From: Cyanobacteria bacterium FACHB-DQ100
GTDB lineage: Bacteria > Cyanobacteriota > Cyanobacteriia > Leptolyngbyales > Leptolyngbyaceae
NCBI GenBank assembly: GCA_014695195.1
Contig: JACJNW010000007.1
Span: forward strand, 1 to 39,774
DNA: 39,774 nucleotides
Direction: 5' to 3'
Part shown: piece after piece, positions 16,001 through 23,848 of the stretch
Layout of the letters: every line of letters starts with the position of its first letter
Numbering within the stretch: the first letter of the stretch is position 1
Notes under the pieces: model-generated
Seen by the model: the letters and a program-made list of their open reading frames with translations, nothing else
Told to the model about the DNA's origin: nothing
Database searches by the model: none
Program-made: the position numbers and the translations under genes

Positions 16001-18136
16001 CTAAGCTTCACGAACCCTCTGCATCTGAGGTTCCCGACATACAGCGCGTTTACGCAATTTTTCAATTGCTGCGATCGCGTGTTGATGCTTGAGTAGATCG
16101 CTCTGCATCGAGAACAGCCAAGCCGCTTTTTTCAAGTCTCGCATCGCGCCTGTTTGATCGTTCAGAGCAGTGCGAGCTAAACCACGATGAAAATAAGCAA
16201 TCGGATTTTGATTCTCGATCGCCAGCAAAGCAGTAAATCCCTCGATCGCACTGACATAATCACCTAATTCAAACTGAATTAGAGCGCGATTGTTGCAAGC
16301 GATCCTGTGATGTGGATCCAGTGCAATCACTGTCGAGTAATCTTTGATTGCACCTCGCCGATCGCCCAGTTCATACAAGGTCATTGCTCGATTGAGATAA
16401 GCGATCGTGCTGTCGGTTTCTAACTTTGGATGATCAAAGCGATCAATTAATCCCTGAATCACCACAGCGTTTTGAGTCCGAAGCCCGATCGCCATTTCTG
16501 GAAAAGCGCTGCTTGCTGTTGCAACGGGCTGGAGTCCCAAGATGCTGTAGGTCGAATCGCAAACCAAGAAGTTTTCGCGAGTTCCCAAGACCTTGAAGCG
16601 AAATTGAGTCGGATAGCTGCGCTTGAGCTGCGTGAGTTGACTGAGAATGCTTTTCAGAAAGGGATTAGATGTACGATCGTAGATATAACGGGCTTGTTGT
16701 GCAGACGCTTCATCGCCCAAATGCCCCCAGCCCAAATCCAGCACTCCACCTCGATCGAGAAAAGCTTGAAACTGCTGCAACAATTCATCGTCTAGCGTTG
16801 CACGATCGGGATAAGGAAATACTACAATCAAGCGCGATCGTGCCTGAGCGATCGCTTCTTTCAGCACAGTCCGCATCTGCTCAAACGGATCAATACTTGG
16901 TGTTAGATTAAGCATCAATTCGTAGTCCGACTTTGTAGAAGATTGAGCCGTAGAAGATTGAGCTAATGTTGCAAGCTGACTTTCCGTAATCTCTAAGCGT
17001 GAGGTCAAATACTTAATCTGAGTTTGTAAAGCACTGGCATCGAGCATCGTAGGCAGATGACTCATTCGTTCTACAAGCTGCTTTTGGTGGCGATCGATCT
17101 GCTGAGCCTGATCCTGCACACTGCTAAATTGTTCTTGCAACTGATTGAAATGCTCATTAAGCATCGTTTGGATTTCATTCTGCAACTCGGCTAAATTTGC
17201 ACCTGTATTAAGGCGCTCTTCGAGTTGTGCCACTGTAGCTTGCAACTTCTCGATCTGACTTGTTGATGCAGCGGGATGTCCGTTCACCACCCAAGAAGAC
17301 AAGGTATCGATCTGCTTTCGCATGATCGTATTCACCGATCGCAAGGGTGCAACAGTCTGCTCTAGACTTTGATGTTGGTTGCGAATCTTCTCAATCTCAG
17401 CCATCAATTTCGCCAGATCCCGTCGCGTCACTAGCTCTCCTACAACTTTCACCAAGCCATCGACCTCTTGCTTTAGAGCAATGCCATCAAACGGTTGAGG
17501 TAAGTTATTCAAACGACGATGAATCTGATAAAGCTCATCTTGAAGCACACGCGGAATGCCCTGCTTCTGGCTGGCTACAACTTCCGAAATCTTTGTCTGC
17601 AACTGCACCACTTCATGCCGCAATTGAGCGATCGCGCTTTCTGCGGTTTCCACTCGGTTGGTTGTCGCCACTTGGTCTAGGTACTGCAAGATCGTGGCGA
17701 GCGCCTCTGAAAGCTGGGAGTATTTTGTGTTGAACTGCGCTAGTTCTTGTTCAAGCTGGTTAGACTTGTGCTGCTCGATCTTACTGAGCCGTTGAGAAGC
17801 ATCGCGCTGTAGTTGTGCGATCGAAGTGTCGTGTCGCTGCTGAATTGTTTTGCGAAGGTTAGCAAGATCAACATAGTTCGGACGAGTGCGGACTTGTAGA
17901 TTTAATTCCTTAATGTCATTAGAAAAGCGCTGATCAAGCTGTGCAATGCTTGTTTTTGCGGTTTCTAACGTCTCTTGATCAAGCCGGGAGCGATTAATTA
18001 AATTCAGCAGCAGCAAACAAGAGACAGGAGCAGCGGTGAATGCGAATTGCTGAGACGCGATCGCGGCGACCGACCCAACTCCCGACCCAATCAGTGCAAA
18101 ATATTCAACCCAATTGAGCCATTTTGTATTGTTCAT
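16001..18136 (-). CDS. membrane-anchored coiled-coil protein with PLD-like and TPR domains
   Basis: A 711-residue protein with an unusual domain order. Residues 8-50 hold two hydrophobic helices. Residues 55-395 are a long coiled coil rich in Gln, Leu and Glu. Residues about 415-575 resemble a phospholipase-D-like domain (RSRLIVVFPYPDR, FLDRGGVLDLGWGHLGD), but the HKD positions are degenerate: the second motif reads TRENFLVCD, with Arg and Asn where His and Lys belong. Residues about 580-690 are TPR repeats (YLNRAMTLYELGDRRGAIKD and two following). It is likely a membrane-tethered scaffold or sensor rather than an active phospholipase. It is transcribed alone, away from cbbY. Confidence 0.75.
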   Translation of the reverse strand: MNNTKWLNWVEYFALIGSGVGSVAAIASQQFAFTAAPVSCLLLLNLINRSRLDQETLETAKTSIAQLDQRFSNDIKELNLQVRTRPNYVDLANLRKTIQQRHDTSIAQLQRDASQRLSKIEQHKSNQLEQELAQFNTKYSQLSEALATILQYLDQVATTNRVETAESAIAQLRHEVVQLQTKISEVVASQKQGIPRVLQDELYQIHRRLNNLPQPFDGIALKQEVDGLVKVVGELVTRRDLAKLMAEIEKIRNQHQSLEQTVAPLRSVNTIMRKQIDTLSSWVVNGHPAASTSQIEKLQATVAQLEERLNTGANLAELQNEIQTMLNEHFNQLQEQFSSVQDQAQQIDRHQKQLVERMSHLPTMLDASALQTQIKYLTSRLEITESQLATLAQSSTAQSSTKSDYELMLNLTPSIDPFEQMRTVLKEAIAQARSRLIVVFPYPDRATLDDELLQQFQAFLDRGGVLDLGWGHLGDEASAQQARYIYDRTSNPFLKSILSQLTQLKRSYPTQFRFKVLGTRENFLVCDSTYSILGLQPVATASSAFPEMAIGLRTQNAVVIQGLIDRFDHPKLETDSTIAYLNRAMTLYELGDRRGAIKDYSTVIALDPHHRIACNNRALIQFELGDYVSAIEGFTALLAIENQNPIAYFHRGLARTALNDQTGAMRDLKKAAWLFSMQSDLLKHQHAIAAIEKLRKRAVCREPQMQRVREA

Positions 18137-18246
18137 GTTGCCCCTGAATCCTACAAGTCACTGAGTAATAAAAGCTACATTGCTTGCTGTTTGTCTCTAC
18201 AGTTGTACGATCGTGGAATCAGGAAATTCACTCCAAAAAATTCTTT

Positions 18247-18996
18247 ATGTCTGATCTGAAAGCGCTAATCTTTGATGTTGATGGCACGCTAGCCGATACC
18301 GAACGCGACGGGCACCGGATTGCTTTTAATCGCGCCTTTGCGGATTTCGGGCTGAATTGGGATTGGTCGATCGATCTCTACGGGCAATTGCTCGAAGTCG
18401 CAGGCGGCAGAGAGCGGATTCAGCAATATGTAGAAACCCACAAAGCAGAAGTGCCAAAGGGCGAAGATCTCCAAGAATTTACAGCCAAACTTCACGCTGC
18501 AAAAACCGAGCATTATCAGGAATTAGTCAAAGAGGGCATCATTCCACTGCGTCTAGGCGTAAAGCGATTGATCGAAGAAGCAAGACAGGCGGGGATAAGA
18601 CTGGCGATCGCCACCACCAGCCGACCGGAGAACGTGGTAGCACTACTCGAAACCGAACTCGCACCCGATAGCCCCAACTGGTTTGAAGTGATCGGGGCAG
18701 GCGACATGGTTGAACATAAGAAACCCGCACCGGATGTCTACTTCTATGTGTTGGAGAAGTTAAATTTGAGGGCAGCGGATTGTATTGCGATCGAAGACTC
18801 TTACCAGGGATTACAAGCCTCACTCGCTGCCGGAATTAAGACCGTCGTGACGCTTAACGACTATACGCGATCGCAAGACTTCAGCGGAGCCGCGATCGTC
18901 GTCGATCAGCTAGGGGAACCTGATCAGCCTTTGAAAGTTCTGCAAGGACAGATGGGACAACCTTATCTTGATCTAGCCGCCTTGAGAATCTTATGA
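18247..18996 (+). CDS. cbbY: CbbY-type HAD hydrolase
   Basis: 249 residues from the ATG at 18247, where the HAD motif I begins almost at once (IFDVDGTLADTE). Upstream in-frame residues look non-coding. Motif II is AIATTSRPENV, motif III the Lys of EHKKPAPDVY and motif IV AIEDSYQGLQA. The cap residues GLNWDWSIDLYGQLLEVAGG and RERIQQY follow Rhodobacter CbbY closely. CbbY dephosphorylates xylulose-1,5-bisphosphate, an inhibitor made by Rubisco misfire, so it would protect carbon fixation. The stop overlaps the next gene by ATGA. Confidence 0.85.
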   Translation: MSDLKALIFDVDGTLADTERDGHRIAFNRAFADFGLNWDWSIDLYGQLLEVAGGRERIQQYVETHKAEVPKGEDLQEFTAKLHAAKTEHYQELVKEGIIPLRLGVKRLIEEARQAGIRLAIATTSRPENVVALLETELAPDSPNWFEVIGAGDMVEHKKPAPDVYFYVLEKLNLRAADCIAIEDSYQGLQASLAAGIKTVVTLNDYTRSQDFSGAAIVVDQLGEPDQPLKVLQGQMGQPYLDLAALRIL

Positions 18997-19358
18997 ATTT
19001 ACGAATCCTCCCTGCCGCGATCGGTCTTTTGATTGCGATGCCCGCTTTTGCCGAACGACTTGAGCTAAAAAATCCAGCTTGGAAAGAAGTTCCCAACACT
19101 CAGTTCGACGGAACTGCCTACGTGAACGTCAATGGCATTCAAAAAGCAGGGAGTAACGTGATTTATGAAGTTGTGAATGCAGAGGCAGCTTATTCCCAAG
19201 TCGAAATGAACTGTAAGATGCAACGGTTTCGTACCGTAAAAATGGGATATTTTGAATCACGATCGCGAATCAATTATAAAGTCGTAAACGATCCCTGGAT
19301 CAAACCCGAAACAGCTTACCATAAAGCACTCGCAGCCTTTGTTTGCCGCTTGAAGTAG
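18993..19358 (+). CDS. small secreted protein, unrecognised
   Basis: 121 residues with a clear signal peptide (LPAAIGLLIAMPAFA, cleavage about residue 20) and a mature beta-rich domain with two Cys (NCKMQRF and FVCRLK) that may form a disulfide. The pattern AYVNVNGIQKAG and YSQVEMNCKMQRFRTV is seen in small exported proteins of cyanobacteria with no known function. It overlaps cbbY by four bases upstream, and its stop is directly followed by the ATG of the alkyltransferase-like gene, so the three form an operon. Confidence 0.7.
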   Translation: MNLRILPAAIGLLIAMPAFAERLELKNPAWKEVPNTQFDGTAYVNVNGIQKAGSNVIYEVVNAEAAYSQVEMNCKMQRFRTVKMGYFESRSRINYKVVNDPWIKPETAYHKALAAFVCRLK

Positions 19359-19688
19359 ATGTCTAAGTACCAGCAGATTTACAACGTTGTCCGTCAAATT
19401 CCCTATGGTCAAGTTGCCACTTATGGACAAGTTGCCGAACTTGCAGGGCTGCCCAGACAAGCGCGTTTAGTCGGATATGCGCTCTTTCGCGCCACCGATC
19501 CGAATCTAGCAGTCCCTTGGCATCGTGTGATTAATGCTAAGGGCGAAATCTCGATGTCGCCGCTCCGAGAAGGCATGGACTACATTCAGCGATCGCTGCT
19601 CGAATCCGAGGGGATCGAGTTCGATTGCAACGGTAAACTCAGTCTGACGCGCCATCGCTGGCAGCCGGATCTCACTCAGTTTGGTTAA
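19359..19688 (+). CDS. alkyltransferase-like protein (ATL, MGMT family without active Cys)
   Basis: A 109-residue protein matching the C-terminal domain of O6-alkylguanine-DNA alkyltransferases. The active-site PCHRV is PWHRV at residues 53-57, with Cys replaced by Trp. This is the mark of ATL proteins such as E. coli YbaZ and yeast Atl1, which bind O6-alkylguanine, flip the base and recruit nucleotide excision repair rather than repair it directly. The recognition helix with the Arg finger is near QARLVGYAL. The ATG immediately follows the stop of the preceding gene. The 3' end overlaps a convergent gene by 17 bases. Confidence 0.9.
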   Translation: MSKYQQIYNVVRQIPYGQVATYGQVAELAGLPRQARLVGYALFRATDPNLAVPWHRVINAKGEISMSPLREGMDYIQRSLLESEGIEFDCNGKLSLTRHRWQPDLTQFG

Positions 19689-20097
19689 AAATTTCTAGCA
19701 CTCGCTGACAAAACGCTTTGAGTCTTGCCTCCGCTTCGGGTGCAGGTTGGCTCTCTCCTTCAAACATCCAATGCTGCACCGTTGAAAATTGCCATTGCTT
19801 GCCCTTGTGGTCAAATCCGGCGGCTTCAATCCCGATCGCTCGTCGATCCTGGGTTTCTGTATCAAAGTGAAAGCGAATCTGGATCAACGCACTGCGACAC
19901 TGAAACGATCGACTCCGCCCCGGAAAGTGAAAGCCAAGATCGATCGACTCTGGATCAATCCATTCGCGGGTATCTGGATCATTTGCCCAAGGCTTGAGAT
20001 CCACACGCGCATCAGGAAAATCAGTTTTTATCAGGTTGGTGACGGTGGCGATTTTGCTGGCGAGTTCTAAACTGGTCGCTTGTTCGGCTGCATTCAC
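19672..20097 (-). CDS. hypothetical protein, soluble
   Basis: 141 residues, no signal peptide or membrane segment. There is an alternation of charged and aromatic residues (PWANDPDTREWIDPESIDLG, IQIRFHF, QWQFSTVQHWMF) suggesting a small alpha/beta domain, with a helical C terminus. I do not recognise a family; similar proteins may exist in cyanobacteria only. It is convergent to and slightly overlaps the ATL gene. The start at 20097 lacks an obvious ribosome binding site. Confidence 0.6.
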   Translation of the reverse strand: MNAAEQATSLELASKIATVTNLIKTDFPDARVDLKPWANDPDTREWIDPESIDLGFHFPGRSRSFQCRSALIQIRFHFDTETQDRRAIGIEAAGFDHKGKQWQFSTVQHWMFEGESQPAPEAEARLKAFCQRVLEIFNQTE

Positions 20098-20203
20098 GAT
20101 CGCACGGCTCCGAATCGAGTGATATAAAACGTCACGATGTTATCTTTCCATCATATGGATTGCTCCACTCTGAAGCAGTACGACTTGATACGAAAGAAAT
20201 TTT

Positions 20204-20234
20204 TTGACAAAACTTCGGAGGTTGATGTTATATT
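20204..20234 (+). promoter_or_regulatory. promoter of tRNA-Gln
   Basis: A consensus TTGACA at 20204 and a TATATT at 20229 are separated by 19 bases, and lie 17 bases before the tRNA 5' end. A TTATAT one base earlier would give an 18-base spacer. Confidence 0.55.
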
Positions 20235-20250
20235 ACTTAAAGCGATGCGA

Positions 20251-20322
20251 TGGGGCGTCGCCAAGCGGTAAGGCACCGGGTTTTGGTCCCGGCATTCCTA
20301 GGTTCGAATCCTAGCGCCCCAG
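20251..20322 (+). tRNA. tRNA-Gln (TTG anticodon)
   Basis: A 72-base cloverleaf: acceptor TGGGGCG/CGCCCCA, D stem GCC/GGC, anticodon stem CCGGG/CCCGG with loop TTTTGGT and anticodon TTG, T stem CTAGG/CCTAG with TTCGAAT. The discriminator is G and the CCA end is not encoded. A short T-run follows directly. Confidence 0.97.
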
Positions 20323-20340
20323 TTTTTCTCACATAAGATA

Positions 20341-20727
20341 TTAATCTGTGCTGGAGTTAAAGATTTGCTTCACCACCTCCCAGCGCGAGCAATCCCAGTA
20401 ATCGATGTGCGATGAAATCAGCCCATCGGGATTCACCTTTAATTCACTTCTACCTGAAATTGCCATTCTCGGCTTCCACGGCAACGGTGCATTCCAGCTC
20501 AGCGTCCAGCGCATCTTAATTTCATCGCCGACCTGCTCGATCGCGTGCAAATCCATTCGCACATTCAGAAACGCCGTCCCAATAAACTTGATCATGGCGC
20601 GATAGCGATCGACTCCCTCAAACCGATTCATCGGATCTTGAAAAAACACATCCGATGCATACAGGCTGTAAGTCTGATCGGCTGGGAACCGTGCATAATC
20701 CTGACGCAATTGTTCGACTAAATTCAC
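20341..20727 (-). CDS. DUF2358 domain-containing protein
   Basis: A 128-residue protein of the DUF2358 family, an NTF2/SnoaL-like fold common in cyanobacteria and plastids. Typical segments are YASDVFFQDPMNRFEGVDRY, a helix-strand IGTAFLNVRMDLH and the C-terminal HIDYWDCSRW. No catalytic role is established. It overlaps the upstream gene by ATGA, so both are translated from one message. Confidence 0.8.
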   Translation of the reverse strand: MNLVEQLRQDYARFPADQTYSLYASDVFFQDPMNRFEGVDRYRAMIKFIGTAFLNVRMDLHAIEQVGDEIKMRWTLSWNAPLPWKPRMAISGRSELKVNPDGLISSHIDYWDCSRWEVVKQIFNSSTD

Positions 20728-21356
20728 GGCTCCACCTCATCCCACAGTCGTCTCAATTGTCGTTGCCAAGCATCCATTGTCTGAGAGCGAGACTGCGCCC
20801 CCATCGCTAAGTCTCCCATAATTCCTTCTTGGTAGAAGCGATCGAGCGTTTGCATGGTTGCTTCTAAAGATTGTCCTTGCCGCTTTGCCACTTGTACAAT
20901 CTGGCGAATCCGCTTTTCAACAAAGGTATTAAACACTTCATCCAATCCTTGCTGCTGCACCGCAATCAGCCGCTGCACCGCAGCCTGTAAATCTGCGATC
21001 GACAAATCCGCCAGTGAATGCTGAAACACAGTCCACAGTACCCCCTGATGCAAGGCATAGCGGGTTTCCTGGGTCAAATCAAAGTTTGCTTCTAAAAGCT
21101 GTTCCCAATAGGGTTCGGCATCCTGGGCAGGCGCGATCGGCAGTAGCGCCCGCAACCAGGTTTGATCCTCAGATAACAAGATTAATAATCGAAACTGCGG
21201 CGTTTCAACCTGAAACGATCCCACAGCTAGCGCCTGAGCTTGCTCTCCAAAGAGACTCGTGAGCATTGCAGACAATTCATCCAAAGTCATATCAATTACA
21301 GATAAATAGTTAGAGGGCGAACTAACATCCTTCTTCTCTAATGTAATCGCAACCAT
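20724..21356 (-). CDS. hypothetical cyanobacterial protein, helical
   Basis: 210 residues, soluble. The N-terminal two thirds (TLDELSAMLTSLFGEQAQ to about residue 120) have the strand-helix pattern of the CesT/YbjN-like chaperone fold, with FRLLILLSEDQTWLRALLPI; the C-terminal third is a long helix rich in Gln and Arg (VEKRIRQIVQVAKRQG). No defined function. The ATG at 21356 is placed directly after the eight-T tail of a terminator-like hairpin. An ATG at 21290 (MTLDEL), near the start of the recognisable domain, is the main alternative. It forms an operon with DUF2358. Confidence 0.65.
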   Translation of the reverse strand: MVAITLEKKDVSSPSNYLSVIDMTLDELSAMLTSLFGEQAQALAVGSFQVETPQFRLLILLSEDQTWLRALLPIAPAQDAEPYWEQLLEANFDLTQETRYALHQGVLWTVFQHSLADLSIADLQAAVQRLIAVQQQGLDEVFNTFVEKRIRQIVQVAKRQGQSLEATMQTLDRFYQEGIMGDLAMGAQSRSQTMDAWQRQLRRLWDEVEP

Positions 21357-21385
21357 AAAAAAAACCTGACCAATTGCTGATCAGG
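21357..21385 (-). terminator. terminator-like hairpin that contains the downstream Shine-Dalgarno
   Basis: Minus strand: CCTGATCA, loop GCAAT, TGGTCAGG (one G-U pair) followed by eight T and then the ATG at 21356. The AGG of the 3' arm would be the ribosome binding site of the gene at 20724-21356. It may simply end the DUF4912 transcript, or act as an attenuator for the downstream gene. Confidence 0.65.
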
Positions 21386-21405
21386 GTGGAAGGGAGAACT
21401 CAATA

Positions 21406-21440
21406 GAAGGATGAAACACTCGGTTTTATCATCATCCTTC
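21406..21440. repeat. 9-bp inverted repeat
   Basis: GAAGGATGA and TCATCCTTC are separated by 17 bases in the space between the DUF4912 gene and the terminator-like hairpin. No T-tract follows. Confidence 0.4.
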
Positions 21441-21454
21441 GTGCTTTGACTGGT

Positions 21455-22708
21455 CTATGCCAGCCATTCTTCGATCGCTTCTTCTTTCGTGTTGGTGCGG
21501 CGTGCAGGCGTTTCGCGCTCAAACTTCATGTGAATCTCGCGATTTTGTTCGCCATCTGCCGCCACTGCCATGATCGGGAAGTCGATTAACCCATCCTGGA
21601 ACGACATCTGGAAGCGGAAGGTTCCATCCGGGTTGAGTTTGATCGGACGACCGCCGATCGTCACCGTGGCATCGGGTTCTGTTGCCCCGTAAACGATCAG
21701 TTCCGCATCGGCAATCAGCCAGAACTTACGCGGACGAATAGGTGGTGCCGAAGCCGAGAAGCCAACACCGGACATCGTTAGACCCGATACTGTTGGCATT
21801 GCCCACATTCCCACACCCGACGGGAACACATAAGAGCTAATCGCCTCAAGGTGCGGTGCGGCGGCAGAGTGCTGCATCGAACCATAGAGCGATCCTGCAA
21901 TCCGCATCGCTTCAGTGGTTTGCGCCATGCCAAAGATCTGATCGTAAATCGGGTTGCCTTGGACTCCACCGTTAACGCCTGCAACTGCAGTTTTCTGGCT
22001 GGGGGGAACCAGTTCTGCAAAGGTCTTGCCGCGCAGATCTTCTTCCCAAGCCAAGGTAATGAAGTGATCTTCAATCCAGTCAGAGGGATAAACCGGAGGT
22101 ACTCGCACCGGAGCCGATCGCGCTAGTACCAGCCAGCGCCCGTCTGCTGATCGGTAACCGATTTCAATCGCGTAATCACGATCGCTCACCGGAACAGGTA
22201 AATACCATTCCCGCGCCATCTCATCGCAGGGATATTCTTGGACGCTATGGGGGCTTTGGTAATCCAGGTTGATCTCCGTCACGTCATACACGCGCAGCGC
22301 TAACTGTTGTCCACCTTGACGACGGAGTTCTTGCTTGTGCTCGTTTGGAATATCCCAATACGCATATGCCCACTGCGGATCACGAGGCATAAGCACGACT
22401 CGGCTTTCTCCGTATCCTTCTGGGAGATCAATCAAGTCGGCATCTACTGTTGATAGCACGTTTGCCGTGATCACAGTTTCTAATTGAGGGTCATCTTGTC
22501 CAACGTCGAATTTAGTTGCTTCCACGGCTTCCTGTGCCTCTAAGGTGCGTGATGGGGTAGGGGAAAATCGTGTCCGTTCAATCTCCTGAATCGATGCAAG
22601 CAGTTGATCTTTTCGCATCCGGCTATAGCGTGATACGCCATATTCACTGGCAACTCGACGTAGTTGACGCAGCGTCATTTCAGTGAGAGGGGGACGTTCT
22701 GTAGCCAT
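21455..22708 (-). CDS. DUF4912 domain-containing protein
   Basis: 417 residues. An N-terminal SAP/Rho-N-like helical module (about 8-45, MTLRQLRRVASEYGVSRYS and MRKDQLLASI) is followed by the DUF4912 domain (about 100-225), with VLMPRDPQWAYAYWDIP and LRVYDVT as hallmarks. DUF4912 proteins show a beta-sandwich that may bind carbohydrate or a partner. A proline-poor central part leads to a C-terminal Ig-like segment (LIADAELIVYGATEPDATVT, IGGRPIKLNPDG). Such proteins are widespread in cyanobacteria; the function is unknown. The Rho-N-like head suggests nucleic acid binding, which is inference only. Confidence 0.85.
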   Translation of the reverse strand: MATERPPLTEMTLRQLRRVASEYGVSRYSRMRKDQLLASIQEIERTRFSPTPSRTLEAQEAVEATKFDVGQDDPQLETVITANVLSTVDADLIDLPEGYGESRVVLMPRDPQWAYAYWDIPNEHKQELRRQGGQQLALRVYDVTEINLDYQSPHSVQEYPCDEMAREWYLPVPVSDRDYAIEIGYRSADGRWLVLARSAPVRVPPVYPSDWIEDHFITLAWEEDLRGKTFAELVPPSQKTAVAGVNGGVQGNPIYDQIFGMAQTTEAMRIAGSLYGSMQHSAAAPHLEAISSYVFPSGVGMWAMPTVSGLTMSGVGFSASAPPIRPRKFWLIADAELIVYGATEPDATVTIGGRPIKLNPDGTFRFQMSFQDGLIDFPIMAVAADGEQNREIHMKFERETPARRTNTKEEAIEEWLA

Positions 22709-23065
22709 ATCACTTCTCCGTGATTTATGTTTCAGTCCGTTCTCAAGCGCTCAGGCATCTTCTTGATCGCAGATTGCGGTCAGGGGATCACCCAATTCAG
22801 AGAAACTGGAGGTTGGGGATCAAAAGATGTTTCATATAGTGCAGGAAACCCTCTAATCGATCAAGGGGTGGGAGCGCTTGATTTAACGGCTTTTTACGGG
22901 TTTTCGGGGAATTTCGGGATCGTTATGTCAGAGTATCATAATAATTCAACGAGTTTGGGATCGTAGCTGGGATCAAAAATAGGGAATAGTGTCAGCATTT
23001 CATGACACTATTCAGAAGCAGAGGCTTTCCTGTAAACTGCTGTAAGCTACCTCGAAAAACGGTGT
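22709..23065. other. intergenic region with an 11-bp inverted repeat
   Basis: This 357-bp space lies between the divergent DUF4912 and DUF2993 genes and should carry both promoters. A perfect 11-bp inverted repeat, GAATAGTGTCA/TGACACTATTC with an eight-base spacer, lies at 22984-23013, about 50 bases before the DUF2993 start. A 79-codon open frame at 22727-22966 has no family features and no ribosome site, and I do not call it a gene. Confidence 0.5.
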
Positions 23066-23848
23066 ATGACTTTGGGCGATCGCGAAACGACTGAATTTGA
23101 GGAACCGACCCCTGAATCGGACGTACCTTCAAGCAGAAGGAGCCGACTGATTAGTAAAGCGCTGAGACCCGCAGTGCAACTGTGGCTCAGGTCGCAGGTT
23201 GAGCAGGTTGAAGCGTTACAGGTTGAGATTACAGCAGGCGATCGTCAAATTCTTTCCGGTTATATCGAGCAAGTCACCCTGTCGGCAAAGAATGCAATCT
23301 ATCAGGGCTTAGTGCTGAATCAGGTCGAGTTAACTGGACAGAATATTCGAGTAAATGCAGGGCAAGTCGTGCGAGGCAAACCTTTTCGATTGCTCGAACC
23401 GATTCGGATTGTGGGATCAGTTTTGTTAGAAGCAGCAGATCTGAATGCGTCGCTGAATGCTCCCTTGCTCAAAGCGGGGGTGACAGAATTTTTACAAACG
23501 CTTTTACAATCTGGGGCTGCGGGGATCAGTAGCAATCGTGATCTCAATTTGCAAAACCTGACAATTCAACTGCGATCGCAGCAGGTCGTTTTGGGCGCAA
23601 CGTTGGTTTCTGACAGTGGCAATGAAACCCCGATCGCGATTCGCACCGGATTTGCGCTGACGGCTCCGAATTTACTGAAGCTCGTGAATCCTCAGTGGCT
23701 TCCTCATGTGACCGCAAAGCGAGGACTGCCGCTCTCTGACCTCGATGGCTATACGTTCAATTTGGGCAGTGAAACTGAGATTCACGAACTCGCGATCGAT
23801 CCCGAAAAAGTGACTTGTCAGGGGAAATTAATCGTTCTTCCTGTTTAA
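23066..23848 (+). CDS. DUF2993 (LmeA-like) protein
   Basis: 260 residues. After a charged N terminus (about 1-35), the DUF2993 domain covers the rest: LRSQVEQVEALQVEITAGDR, ILSGYIEQVTLSAKNAIYQG and VNAGQVVRGKPFRLLEPI. The fold is related to BPI/TULIP-type lipid-binding proteins, and LmeA of mycobacteria belongs to the family, so phospholipid or glycolipid binding is plausible. No signal peptide is visible. The 3' end overlaps cdsA of the other strand by four bases, which puts a lipid-linked gene next to a lipid synthesis gene. Confidence 0.82.
   Translation: MTLGDRETTEFEEPTPESDVPSSRRSRLISKALRPAVQLWLRSQVEQVEALQVEITAGDRQILSGYIEQVTLSAKNAIYQGLVLNQVELTGQNIRVNAGQVVRGKPFRLLEPIRIVGSVLLEAADLNASLNAPLLKAGVTEFLQTLLQSGAAGISSNRDLNLQNLTIQLRSQQVVLGATLVSDSGNETPIAIRTGFALTAPNLLKLVNPQWLPHVTAKRGLPLSDLDGYTFNLGSETEIHELAIDPEKVTCQGKLIVLPV

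Noticed and set aside
16472-16911. Plus-strand frames opposite the TPR gene
   Set aside because: They are shadows of the 711-residue gene and lack start signals.
22727-22966. 79-codon frame in the DUF4912/DUF2993 gap
   Set aside because: No ribosome site, no domain, and it occupies a divergent promoter region.
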